This document shows, piece by piece, positions 26,722 through 34,592 of a DNA stretch of 64,000 bases. The position numbers and the translations under genes were made by a program. Below the pieces are notes generated by a model. It did not search any database and was not told where the DNA came from. It saw only the letters and a program-made list of their open reading frames with translations. Positions within the stretch are counted from its first letter, which is position 1; each line of letters begins with the position of its first letter. Source of the DNA: Nitrososphaeraceae archaeon (GTDB lineage: Archaea; Thermoproteota; Nitrososphaeria; Nitrososphaerales; Nitrososphaeraceae); the NCBI GenBank assembly GCA_009377575.1, contig WHTU01000001.1, positions 62,001 through 126,000 on the forward strand, in the 5' to 3' direction.

Positions 26722-27285
26722 TCAACCTTCGTATATCATCAGATTCTTTTCTTCCAAGAGATTGTGGAGATTATGCACAGCTCTGTATACTTCAGTCTCT
26801 TTCTTTGCCCCTGTGCAAACTAATTTCCCGGAAGCGAATAATAAGATCACCGTCTTCGGATCCAGCATTCGGTGGATCAGACCTGGAAATTGTTCTGGCT
26901 CATACATGCTCCTGGGAAGTACCCTAGCTGCGAGCTCGAGATGAATTTTCCCGCCCAAACTTGCTGATGCAACTATATTCTGTATTTCAATGAATGGGTC
27001 GTGCTCGATAGCAATGCCTCCTTTTTTCAATTTTTGGACTACATTCTTTACCGCTTTAATTGCCTGGTCCTCAGATTTAGCTCCGGTACATACCATCTTG
27101 CCTGAACTAAAGATTAGGGTGGCAGTCTTGGGCGATTTCAATCTAAAAACTAATCCGGGGAATTGATCTGGATGATATTCCACATCTGGAAAAATCTGAG
27201 TAATCAAATTAAGATTTACTGTTTGGCTAACCGTGGCTGACGCTACTACATTCTCTATGCTAACGATAGGTTTAGTCTGAGGCAT
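26722..27285 (-). CDS. tbp: TATA-box-binding protein (TBP)
   Basis: TBP binds promoter TATA boxes and, with TFB, recruits RNA polymerase. Two direct repeats of about 90 residues are visible: IENVVASATVSQTVNL with FPGLVFRLKSPKTATLIFSSG, then IQNIVASASLGGKIHL with FPGLIHRMLDPKTVILLFASG. Each is followed by K(M/L)VCTGAK. At 187 aa it is the normal length, without the acidic tail of some archaeal TBPs. Two TATA-like blocks lie just upstream, so the gene may be subject to its own product. Confidence 0.96.
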   Translation of the reverse strand: MPQTKPIVSIENVVASATVSQTVNLNLITQIFPDVEYHPDQFPGLVFRLKSPKTATLIFSSGKMVCTGAKSEDQAIKAVKNVVQKLKKGGIAIEHDPFIEIQNIVASASLGGKIHLELAARVLPRSMYEPEQFPGLIHRMLDPKTVILLFASGKLVCTGAKKETEVYRAVHNLHNLLEEKNLMIYEG

Positions 27286-27594
27286 ACCCTATTCAGCCTT
27301 TATAAAGGAGAACTATATATACTGTTTACATTCGCGTTCCATCAAGTTTTAGTGAATGATGACTGAATCATCTGCCGAAATAGCGATGAAGACTACGAAG
27401 ATAATTATGAACTAGTGTTTATGGAAAATAAGGAAAACAATCTTCTGGTTATTAGAGCTTGAAAACAAATCTCAATCCAACATTTAATAATTAAGGTGGT
27501 TCTTCATTAAATCAACTATGTATTTTGTTCATATACACGACTCGGCTCGAACAGGATTAGTCATAATAACAATGATCCTACATCAGACTTGTCG
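27286..27594. other. 309-base gap between TBP and SIS-domain gene
   Basis: The right edge carries the TBP promoter region. The remainder is A/T-rich with no frame that looks coding. It contains one short inverted repeat, ATGAT/ATCAT, near 27356-27371. I see no RNA gene. Confidence 0.3.
27313..27321 (-). promoter_or_regulatory. TATA box of the TBP gene
   Basis: The block TATATATAG on the minus strand is centred near 27317 and places the start near 27291, six bases before the ATG. A second block, TTTATAAAG (27299-27308), lies between it and the gene, where bound TBP could block initiation. Autoregulation is an inference from this layout only. Confidence 0.45.
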
Positions 27595-28542
27595 TCAATA
27601 GATAAGACTCGAGCTCAAATTAAGCATCCTTTTGTTTGACAGATAATGGGGTTTGTCTATTCTCAAATTTTCTGCCATACTAAGGACAAGGACCTGAATA
27701 ATAAAAATAGAAAATATTACCTGTTCAAAACTAGATCGACCTACCTTAGGCTGAAAATAATAGGATCGAGGATGTATTTTTTGCAATCTGCAATGAAATT
27801 CCGCAGATATCGGATCTTTGGCATTTTCGTGGCCAAGAATGAAGACATGATCAGACTTTTTCAAGCTGAAAATAGGCGAGTGATAGTAGTCATCAAGAAG
27901 ATATCCAAATGACTTGGCTCCAAAAAACTCATGCATTTTGAATGCCCCATAACTCGCGATTGGATATGACGTTCCGTTTCCAAGAAATAAGATCGACTGG
28001 AATTTTCTTGGCAAGTCGATACCGTACTGATGGATCTGTTCGCGAGCATCACTCATTATTCTGCTTAAGATATTCATGTTGATTTTAATGCCTATCAACG
28101 CCATACAGGTTATTACCGTCGCCGTGAAATCCAAAATTCCAGTATTTGACGATTGAACGTTATGCAAGTAATCTAGATTGAGTGTCTTTCTACATACCTC
28201 TTCAAGGATACTCTTGGGGCGGGCAGTTATAGCAGTAGTTTTAAGCCCAAATCTTTGAGCTATCTTGGCAGCCTCAATGTTCGACTGCGTTCTACCAGAT
28301 GCTGAAACGAAGAAAATCTCATGATCCAATAGCATTTCTGGGCTACGGAGTATTTCTGAAGGATGATAGGCAAGTACTGAATGCCTGGATAGATATTCAA
28401 TTAGAAGAGCGCAAATATACGAGTCACCTGCGCCCACAAATAACCCGCTTCTAATTTTCATGGGTTTAGGAAGCCGAAGTCCCCGGAGATATTTTACTTG
28501 AGAATATACATCTTCTCTAAAATGGCTAATCCAGCCGGACAT
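27595..28542 (-). CDS. SIS-domain protein, probable sugar-phosphate isomerase or binding protein
   Basis: This 315-aa protein has two SIS (sugar isomerase) half-domains. The first contains GLFVGAGDSYICALLIEYL and EIFFVSASGRTQSNIEAAKIA (about 33-100). The second contains SILFLGNGTSYPIASYGAFKMHEFFGA (about 180-206) and SDHVFILGHEN. The order resembles the isomerase half of glucosamine-6-phosphate synthase and archaeal phosphoglucose/phosphomannose isomerases, but the glutaminase domain is absent and the substrate cannot be fixed. The start ATG lies 81 bases from the zinc-ribbon gene upstream. Confidence 0.75.
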   Translation of the reverse strand: MSGWISHFREDVYSQVKYLRGLRLPKPMKIRSGLFVGAGDSYICALLIEYLSRHSVLAYHPSEILRSPEMLLDHEIFFVSASGRTQSNIEAAKIAQRFGLKTTAITARPKSILEEVCRKTLNLDYLHNVQSSNTGILDFTATVITCMALIGIKINMNILSRIMSDAREQIHQYGIDLPRKFQSILFLGNGTSYPIASYGAFKMHEFFGAKSFGYLLDDYYHSPIFSLKKSDHVFILGHENAKDPISAEFHCRLQKIHPRSYYFQPKVGRSSFEQVIFSIFIIQVLVLSMAENLRIDKPHYLSNKRMLNLSSSLIY

Positions 28543-28623
28543 TGTAAGATCTATTCACTAGGTTTGAAATACTGTTAGCATGCGTTGTGTTTAAGAACTC
28601 GAGTAGATGAATGCCTTTCCACT

Positions 28624-28893
28624 CTAATATTCCTCTTCAAAGGCTTCCTCTCCTTCTTCTTCAATGTCCTCAATGTCTTCGTCGAGCTCTTCTCTCTCTT
28701 CTGCGCTTTTATATGGCAGATCAGTTTCACCAACTGTACCACAGACAGGACACTTGAATTCGATTGTCTGACCTTCCAAGTCTAATAAAAAATCCTTTGA
28801 GAAAACTTGGTCACATTTAGAACAAACCAAGGTAGTTTGAATATTATCTTGGCTGAACTTGTGAGACTGGACTCGAAAAATCGTGCCTGCCAT
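28624..28893 (-). CDS. Small zinc-ribbon protein with acidic tail
   Basis: The 89-aa protein has two C-x2-C pairs, CSKCDQVF (24-27) and CPVCG (48-51), which would form a single zinc ribbon. The last 25 residues are almost all Glu and Asp (ELDEDIEDIEEEGEEAFEEE). Zinc ribbons of this size occur in archaeal transcription and translation factors, and the acidic tail suggests a protein partner rather than nucleic acid binding. I do not recognise the exact family. It is the gene between FolE and the SIS protein on the same strand. Confidence 0.75.
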   Translation of the reverse strand: MAGTIFRVQSHKFSQDNIQTTLVCSKCDQVFSKDFLLDLEGQTIEFKCPVCGTVGETDLPYKSAEEREELDEDIEDIEEEGEEAFEEEY

Positions 28894-28967
28894 TCTTCTT
28901 ACCTATAGAAAATACTCTTTTTTATAAGCCTTTGTGATTATTACACAAATTCACCGTCCTGACATGT

Positions 28968-29579
28968 TTAGAAAGATCTTAAGCCCGGTTTCGAGTTAGA
29001 AATGAGTGTAAGAATATTTTCTCGGAGCTCTTTTTGCTCCATTAAACCTCGGTGTGCCATTGTGACAACAAGGCTATGGTTTCTGACTCCTCGCATTTTC
29101 ATGCACAAGTGCTCGCCCTCAGCTATGACGACTACCCCTCGAACTCCCATTTTAGTTATCTCGTCCGCGATCTGCCTTGTCAATCTCTCCTGTATTTGCA
29201 TCCTACGCGAATACTTTTCTACGAGACGAGTTAGTTTTGATATGCCAAATACCTTTCCTTCAGGCAAATATGCAATGTGAACTTTGCCATAGAAGGGCAG
29301 CATGTGATGTTCGCACATACTATAAAACTGAATATCTTTGGCAATTATAGCATCAGTTTCCTCAGAGAAGCTCACATCGAGTCCGGAACTCATAGTATAA
29401 CCGGCAAATATCTCTTCAAACGCTTCTGCCATCCTTCTTGGCGTTCCGATCAAGCCTTCTCTGTCTGGGTTTTCACCTAATTCTATCAATAGTTTTCTTA
29501 AAATCTTTTCAACTCTCTTTTTGTTTATGGTTCTACCCTTCTCCCTTTCCTGTAACAATATCTTACTATAGGACTCCAT
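28968..29579 (-). CDS. folE: GTP cyclohydrolase I (type IA, FolE)
   Basis: The enzyme converts GTP to 7,8-dihydroneopterin triphosphate, the entry to pterin cofactors and to 7-deazaguanine (queuosine/archaeosine) synthesis. GTPRRMAEAFEEIFAGY (45-61) and FYSMCEHHMLPFYGK supply the zinc cysteine and histidines; the second zinc cysteine is in EGEHLCMKMRGV. The 203-aa length is usual. QueC follows upstream on the same strand, about 95 bases away, so the two genes for preQ0 synthesis may be related functionally. Confidence 0.95.
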   Translation of the reverse strand: MESYSKILLQEREKGRTINKKRVEKILRKLLIELGENPDREGLIGTPRRMAEAFEEIFAGYTMSSGLDVSFSEETDAIIAKDIQFYSMCEHHMLPFYGKVHIAYLPEGKVFGISKLTRLVEKYSRRMQIQERLTRQIADEITKMGVRGVVVIAEGEHLCMKMRGVRNHSLVVTMAHRGLMEQKELRENILTLISNSKPGLRSF

Positions 29580-29673
29580 AACCAGTACACATTTGTTCAG
29601 ATATTATTCTTACTCTCCTGACAGAAATATTTGGTCTCCAAAACAATGGAATATGACAAGTCGTGAGACGGGT

Positions 29674-30381
29674 TCATGTAGCATATATTGTTTTATCTTG
29701 GATATTCGCAATGTTAAAGCTAGCTCTTCGATTGATACACGACTCGCACGCACCGCAGTGTACTGGATTATTTAGACTATTTAATGCTTCATCGGAATAG
29801 CAGCTCCAGGTATCGAATATCTTATCCCCAAGAAGATCGTACCCTATTCTGATCAGCTCATCCTTGTGGATGTCCTCTTTCGCCGGACACCAGATCTCGA
29901 TCCGCTTTCGTAAACCAAGGTCTATGGCGTCAAGGTCAGATTCGTACAACATGTCCGCAAGAGAGCTAACGAACTTTGGTCGACAATCAGGATAATTCTG
30001 ATCGTCAGCATGTGCTCCGTATACTATGACACCAATCTTGAGGCTAGCGGCCCACGCCGCGCTTATTGTCAAAAAAATTGAGTTTCTGTGTGGAACAACA
30101 ATCGAGTGATGAAATTTTTCTGGAATAATGGTATTTTCTCCAGTCAGTGCATTATCATTGCCGTAAAGATCTTTCATGAAACCCATATCGATCTCCTTAT
30201 GATCTTCAGACCCTAACAACCTAGAAAATAACCGTGCCCTTCTCATTTCCTCTGTCGATCTTTGGCCATAGTGAAACGTAATCGTATATGGTGAAAGATT
30301 CTTAACTTGCTTCACATAAAATGCCGAAACCACAGAGTCTAACCCACCACTAAGTATGCAAACTGCCTTCCTTGAGCTCAT
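29674..30381 (-). CDS. queC: QueC, 7-cyano-7-deazaguanine synthase
   Basis: QueC converts 7-carboxy-7-deazaguanine to preQ0, used in archaea for the archaeosine in tRNA. The PP-loop SGGLDS is at residues 11-16. HRNSIFLTISAAWAA and GAHADDQNYPDCRP are family motifs, and a C-terminal zinc site appears as HCGACESCINRR. At 235 aa it is complete. QueD and QueE are not in the window. Confidence 0.94.
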   Translation of the reverse strand: MSSRKAVCILSGGLDSVVSAFYVKQVKNLSPYTITFHYGQRSTEEMRRARLFSRLLGSEDHKEIDMGFMKDLYGNDNALTGENTIIPEKFHHSIVVPHRNSIFLTISAAWAASLKIGVIVYGAHADDQNYPDCRPKFVSSLADMLYESDLDAIDLGLRKRIEIWCPAKEDIHKDELIRIGYDLLGDKIFDTWSCYSDEALNSLNNPVHCGACESCINRRASFNIANIQDKTIYAT

Positions 30382-30800
30382 ATTCTAGATGTCAAGGCAG
30401 ATATTATGGACTTTTCGTCTTCACTACCTCACCTCACAAAATAACATTCAGACATTCAACCAAATTCAAGAAATGTTTTTGGTGAAAAAGACCGCTTCAT
30501 ATGGACAAACACCATTTATTACTAATTCGGACATTTCCAGAGTTTATAAGAAAGTGGCATGTACAACCGACGCATAAATGTGCAGTATGATCCACACTGT
30601 CAAAGCGATCGCTGCTTTGAAGTATACAGATTGTCACTGTATAAATCAAATGAGGTATTTCGGTGAGGCCGTGAAATGACTTTTTCCAATGACTACCGAT
30701 ATCGTCAGGATGTAATTCAACCAATTGCAATACATTTTTTTCTATTAGTAGGCATCCCCACGAGTTAGCAAAGTGGTAACGTAGTTCAGAGGACGAGATC
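30382..30800. other. Gap between queC and trmI without a clear gene
   Basis: The two divergent genes flank about 420 bases of non-coding-looking sequence. One minus-strand frame of about 100 codons (30497-30802) crosses the trmI promoter and shows no motif or ribosome-binding site, so it is not called. No tRNA or strong hairpin was found. Confidence 0.3.
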
Positions 30801-30810
30801 AATTTTTATC
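30801..30810 (+). promoter_or_regulatory. TATA box of trmI
   Basis: AATTTTTATC is centred about 26 nt before the ATG at 30833, indicating a leaderless message. Confidence 0.45.
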
Positions 30811-30832
30811 ATCCATTCTAGAAGGTTAACTC

Positions 30833-31672
30833 ATGACTATTGAAGAAGGATCTTACGTACTTCTTTACCACTCTCCTCAAAAAACTTGGTTGATCGAGGT
30901 AAATTCTGGAAAGAAGTTCCATACACATTTAGGCGTGCTCGAAATAGGAGAAGCAGTAGGTTTGGAATATGGTTCACATCTCGTATCTTCTAAAGGAAAG
31001 AAGATCGTTTTACTAGAACCACTGATATATGATTTCGTGATGAAATCAGAAAGGCTAACTCAGATTGTATACCCCAAGGATTTAGCGTATATAGGGATAC
31101 GCAGTGGGCTCACAAGTGGTTCACGGGTTCTAGAAGTGGGTACAGGCAGTGGAGGATTAACAACATACATAGCAAGTATCGTTAGGCCTTCAGGACATGT
31201 ATATACGTTTGACGTGAATCCTAAATTTAGTGCTATTGCCAAGAAAAATATCAGAAAGGCTAACCTTTCTAATTTTGTAACGTTTCATGATCATACGCGG
31301 TTCGATGAGGCAAACTGTGGTGCGGTAGATATAGTTGTTGTTGATATTGGAGACCCTTGGACGATGATCGAAAAGACGTATGAATCACTGAGACCAAGTG
31401 GGACCCTCTTGGCGATATGTCCTACTATGAATCAATTAGAAAAAATGTCCTCAACTCTCACCGAGTTCGGTTTTGTCTTCGTCGACTCTATGGAGTTGAT
31501 GATGAGGACCATCGAGGCTAGGTCAGGAAAAACACGTCCGGCGATGAGGATGATAGGTCATACTACCTATCTTATTTTTGGAAGGAAAGCTCAACATGGT
31601 GCGAGTGACGAGGCATTACATAGTCCTGAGCACAAGTCTAATATTCCGACTATACACCAAGAATCTGTTTGA
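30833..31672 (+). CDS. trmI: TrmI, tRNA (adenine-57/58-N1)-methyltransferase
   Basis: This enzyme uses S-adenosylmethionine to methylate adenine 58 (and 57 in many archaea) of tRNA. Residues about 75-130 contain IVYPKDLAYIGIRSGL and VLEVGTGSGGLTTYIA, the SAM-binding loop. VDIVVVDIGDPWTMIEKTY is motif IV with the D-x-P-W typical of TrmI, and RPAMRMIGHTTYLIFGRK is near the C-terminus. The 279-aa length is usual. The 3' end overlaps the convergent gene for ATPase subunit F by 23 nt. Confidence 0.92.
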   Translation: MTIEEGSYVLLYHSPQKTWLIEVNSGKKFHTHLGVLEIGEAVGLEYGSHLVSSKGKKIVLLEPLIYDFVMKSERLTQIVYPKDLAYIGIRSGLTSGSRVLEVGTGSGGLTTYIASIVRPSGHVYTFDVNPKFSAIAKKNIRKANLSNFVTFHDHTRFDEANCGAVDIVVVDIGDPWTMIEKTYESLRPSGTLLAICPTMNQLEKMSSTLTEFGFVFVDSMELMMRTIEARSGKTRPAMRMIGHTTYLIFGRKAQHGASDEALHSPEHKSNIPTIHQESV

Positions 31673-31946
31673 GTAAAGCGCGATAATCTACAGTTTCTTT
31701 GGTGCTTCCGGGTGATGGAAGCTCAAAGACCAGTGGAATTGGCTTTTTAGATCGCAATTCAGTTAACTGGTAACGTATCTGCTTCCCATAATCATCACTA
31801 ACGAGAATGAGTCCAACATCATCACTATTGCTAATACGGCCGATCTCGTTCAAAACATCTTCTGCAGAGTTTGCTTTTACACCTTCTACACCTGCCAATT
31901 GAAAGCTGGTAACGAAGACCCTACTACCCACAGCAACTACTCGCAA
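31650..31946 (-). CDS. atpF: V/A-type ATP synthase subunit F
   Basis: Subunit F is part of the central rotor stalk of the archaeal ATP synthase. The 98-aa protein begins MRVVAVGSRVFVTSFQLAGVEG and contains VGLILVSDDYGKQIR and PIPLVFELPSPGST, the compact Rossmann-like fold of this subunit. It stands alone, with no other ATPase subunit gene nearby. The gene converges on trmI and overlaps its last codons. Confidence 0.88.
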   Translation of the reverse strand: MRVVAVGSRVFVTSFQLAGVEGVKANSAEDVLNEIGRISNSDDVGLILVSDDYGKQIRYQLTELRSKKPIPLVFELPSPGSTKETVDYRALLKQILGV

Positions 31947-32100
31947 CTTTGATCAAAAAGACTGCTACAGTTCCCCTTTTATTCCTTCTGCGGTAGAGTT
32001 AGTTAAGGCATCATCAAAAGAGAATACAATCCCAAGCTTTAGGAAATATGATTTCCAAAACTATAGTGAGTCGCTACTTTGCACAGCATGTTGACAAATC

Positions 32101-32547
32101 TTACCTAGTCCACAATATGAATGCAACCAAACCTAATAGACACACAAATAAAAACAATGTAGCCTTCCACAAACTCCCGCTAGCTCTGTCGCTAATATCC
32201 CACATACCCCCCGCTAAATGAGATCGGTCGTATTCTTTCTTCAAATGTTCATAGCTGTAGACTTGTTGCCAATCAGCAGGGGGTGCCCATTCTCGATTCA
32301 CACGGAACTCCTTATACTTGTAAGTCCGATCGTATTCTTTCCTTGATTGATCATCCGATAGAATTTCATAGGCTTCCACTACCTCCATAAACTTTTTTCT
32401 GGAATCTTCTGAATTTCTGTTCTTGTCTGGATGATGCCTTAACGCGAGCTGCCTAAAGGATCGTTTAATATCTTCGTGGGATGCCGATCGATGCAGGTTC
32501 AGTATGTCATAGTAATCGGACACGACTTGATAATCAGACAGACCCAT
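32101..32547 (-). CDS. Tail-anchored J-domain protein
   Basis: J-domain proteins stimulate Hsp70 (DnaK). Residues about 12-75 form the J-domain with YYDILNLHRSASHEDIKRSF and the HPD motif in RHHPDKNR. Unlike full DnaJ it lacks the Gly/Phe and zinc-finger regions; the end is a single hydrophobic segment ATLFLFVCLLGLVAFIL followed by WTR, so it should be anchored at the membrane with the J-domain in the cytoplasm. It may recruit Hsp70 to the membrane or translocon; the partner is unknown. Confidence 0.85.
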   Translation of the reverse strand: MGLSDYQVVSDYYDILNLHRSASHEDIKRSFRQLALRHHPDKNRNSEDSRKKFMEVVEAYEILSDDQSRKEYDRTYKYKEFRVNREWAPPADWQQVYSYEHLKKEYDRSHLAGGMWDISDRASGSLWKATLFLFVCLLGLVAFILWTR

Positions 32548-32670
32548 AAATAATCATTCTTGTGTGGCCACTTCTTCAAAATATCCTCTGGAGAGCTCCA
32601 CCTTAGCGCTGCTCTTGCCACTCTTATTTCATTTGTGGCAGATTCTTCCCTCACATTTCGAGGAAATCAA

Positions 32671-32692
32671 ATAAATATGCAAAAACTTGCAT
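32671..32692 (+). promoter_or_regulatory. pckA promoter with TATA box and inverted-repeat operator
   Basis: The TATA-like ATAAATATG (32671-32679) is about 26 nt before a start near the ATG at 32704. It overlaps a perfect inverted repeat ATGCAA-AAAC-TTGCAT (32677-32692). An inverted repeat between the TATA box and the start is a usual place for an archaeal repressor. The regulator is not known. Confidence 0.45.
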
Positions 32693-32703
32693 AGAACGAA
32701 TCG

Positions 32704-34305
32704 ATGAATGACAGCTTATCAGGATCAGACCTTAGTTGTATCGTTCAGTTGCAAGAGGCGGGTTTCAGAATTTCCAAGCTGCACAGAAACCTGCCCCCTC
32801 CATCATTGATTGAAGCTGCCATTCGTAGGCGCGAAGGGGAATTATCTACAACAGGGGCACTTTCCGTTAGAACCGGCAAGTTTACGGGCAGATCACCCGA
32901 TGACCGTTATATAGTGGACGATGTCTTAACACATGATTCAGTTGATTGGGGAAAAATAAATCATCCGCTGTCTCCTGAGAAATTTGATCGAATTCTCAAT
33001 AGGATGAAAAGATCCCTCGAGGGAAAGGATGTATTTGTCTTCGATGGATACATCGGAGCAGAGAAAGAGAGCAGGCTCTCAATTAGGACAATAACAGACA
33101 ACGCGTGGCAGAATCTCTTTGCGATGCAGATATTCATCCGTCCAACTCTGCCAGAACTTCTAAGTCATAATCCATCGTTCACTGTACTATCTATAATTGA
33201 TTTCCAAGCCCGTCCAGAAGAAGACGGAACAAAAAGTGAGACCTTCATTATCCTCAATCTTACTAAACGTCTTGTGTTAATTGGCTCTACTTCCTATGCG
33301 GGGGAAATAAAAAAATCAATGTTTTCTGTAATGAATTATCTCCTTCCTTTCAAAGGTATTTTTCCTATGCATTGCTCTGCGAACATAGGTAGAGATGGAA
33401 TGACCGCTCTTTTATTTGGCTTGTCAGGTACTGGAAAAACGACACTCTCGGCTGATCCTGAGAGACGGTTAATTGGGGATGATGAACACGGATGGTCAAA
33501 CAATGGCATCTTCAACTTTGAAGGTGGTTGTTACGCAAAATGTATAAACCTCCAAAGATCCATGGAACCACAGATCTGGAATGCAATAAAATTTGGTTCG
33601 GTTATGGAGAACGTCATCCTCGACCAAAATCGTGAACCCGATTTTGGTGACGAGTCGCTAACAGAAAACACCCGGGTTGCTTACCCGATTGAATTCATAC
33701 CAAACACTGTTTTACCAAGTGTAGGGAATCATCCGGATGTTATAATTTTCCTAGCAGCTGATGCATTCGGGGTACTCCCTCCGATTGGAAGATTGTCAAG
33801 AGAACAAGCTATGTATCACTTCATGTCCGGTTACACTAGCAAATTGGCTGGCACAGAGAGGGGCATCACTGAACCACAGGAGACATTTTCTCATTGTTTT
33901 GGTGCACCTTTCATGATGCTGAAACCAGGAGTATACGCCGATATGCTTGGAAAAAGAATTGGCGAACATGAGTCAAGGGTTTATTTGATAAACACGGGAT
34001 GGGTGGGGGGACCATATGGAGTTGGACGCAGGATGAATCTTCAACAGACTAGGTCCATGGTGAAAGCAGCAGTCAATGGCGATTTAGAGAAAGTTTCCTA
34101 TACAAGGCACGAAATTTTCAATGTAGAGATTCCAATCTCATGTCCAGGTGTTCCAGACCATATCCTTGATCCGATTAACACATGGTCTGATAAACAGAAA
34201 TATATGGAATCGGCTAAAAGACTCGCTTCTTTGTTTGTAAAAAACTTCGAGAAATTTGGAAGTATGCCGATGGAAATCATAAATGCAGGTCCTAGAGTAC
34301 AGTAA
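32704..34305 (+). CDS. pckA: Phosphoenolpyruvate carboxykinase (ATP)
   Basis: The enzyme converts oxaloacetate + ATP to phosphoenolpyruvate + CO2 + ADP, the first committed step of gluconeogenesis. The kinase loop GLSGTGKTTLSA is at residues 239-250 and the metal site at LIGDDEHGW. GRSPDDRYIV (62-71) and FPMHCSANIG (220-229) are in the substrate region. This is the ATP-dependent family, not the GTP form. At 533 aa it is complete. A short palindrome lies in its promoter. Confidence 0.95.
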   Translation: MNDSLSGSDLSCIVQLQEAGFRISKLHRNLPPPSLIEAAIRRREGELSTTGALSVRTGKFTGRSPDDRYIVDDVLTHDSVDWGKINHPLSPEKFDRILNRMKRSLEGKDVFVFDGYIGAEKESRLSIRTITDNAWQNLFAMQIFIRPTLPELLSHNPSFTVLSIIDFQARPEEDGTKSETFIILNLTKRLVLIGSTSYAGEIKKSMFSVMNYLLPFKGIFPMHCSANIGRDGMTALLFGLSGTGKTTLSADPERRLIGDDEHGWSNNGIFNFEGGCYAKCINLQRSMEPQIWNAIKFGSVMENVILDQNREPDFGDESLTENTRVAYPIEFIPNTVLPSVGNHPDVIIFLAADAFGVLPPIGRLSREQAMYHFMSGYTSKLAGTERGITEPQETFSHCFGAPFMMLKPGVYADMLGKRIGEHESRVYLINTGWVGGPYGVGRRMNLQQTRSMVKAAVNGDLEKVSYTRHEIFNVEIPISCPGVPDHILDPINTWSDKQKYMESAKRLASLFVKNFEKFGSMPMEIINAGPRVQ

Positions 34306-34313
34306 ATTTAAAG

Positions 34314-34443
34314 TAGCCCGGAGCAGATTCGAACTGCTGTCCTCAGGTTTCTTTTCATTTAGATCCAGAGCCTGAAATCCCTAGCCCTCAAGTAAGTTTG
34401 GCCACTAGATTCGGCGCACGTTTCTGACGTGCTCGACCGGGCT
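34314..34443 (-). tRNA. tRNA-Gln (CTG) with three apparent introns
   Basis: On the minus strand an acceptor stem AGCCCGG (34443-34437) pairs with CCGGGCT (34321-34315), with discriminator A at 34314 and no encoded CCA. The T arm AGCAG-TTCGAAT-CTGCT is at 34338-34322. The anticodon stem TCAGG/CCTGA (34375-34371 with 34347-34343) frames the loop CTCTGG+A with anticodon CTG. Seventeen bases lie between G37 and the 3' stem, so a 16-base intron sits at the usual 37/38 position. Two further insertions are implied. About 23 bases containing a GCACGT/ACGTGC hairpin lie between the acceptor and D stem. About 16 lie within the D loop (D stem AATC/GATT). Removing all three leaves about 73 nt. A1-U72 and A73 suit archaeal tRNA-Gln. 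Exact splice points are uncertain. Confidence 0.65.
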
Positions 34444-34472
34444 TCCGAGCTGTGTGGATCAGTAAGCCAGGA

Positions 34473-34482
34473 CTAATATTTG
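34473..34482 (-). promoter_or_regulatory. TATA box of tRNA-Gln
   Basis: Minus-strand CAAATATTAG is centred about 26 nt before a start near 34451, eight bases ahead of the tRNA 5' end. Confidence 0.4.
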
Positions 34483-34592
34483 ACTGTAACGCTCGAATTC
34501 ATTGAATCTGTGGTTGTAATTGGGTGTTCATGATTACTGCGTAAAACAAATCTACAAGGCTTGCTATGCTAGCTGGCTCTGAATTTACTCTT

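Noticed and set aside
27351-27400. C/D box small RNA, suggested by ATGATGA and CTGA
   Set aside because: The two boxes abut instead of being separated by a guide, and no second pair with proper spacing was found.
30497-30802. Minus-strand frame of about 100 codons between queC and trmI
   Set aside because: It overlaps the TATA box of trmI, has a TTG start without a ribosome-binding site and shows no domain-like pattern.
34314-34443. tRNA-Leu or tRNA-Ser with a long variable arm for the 130-base tRNA
   Set aside because: No anticodon stem fits GAG, CAG or a serine anticodon, and the A1-U72 pair with discriminator A fits archaeal tRNA-Gln better.
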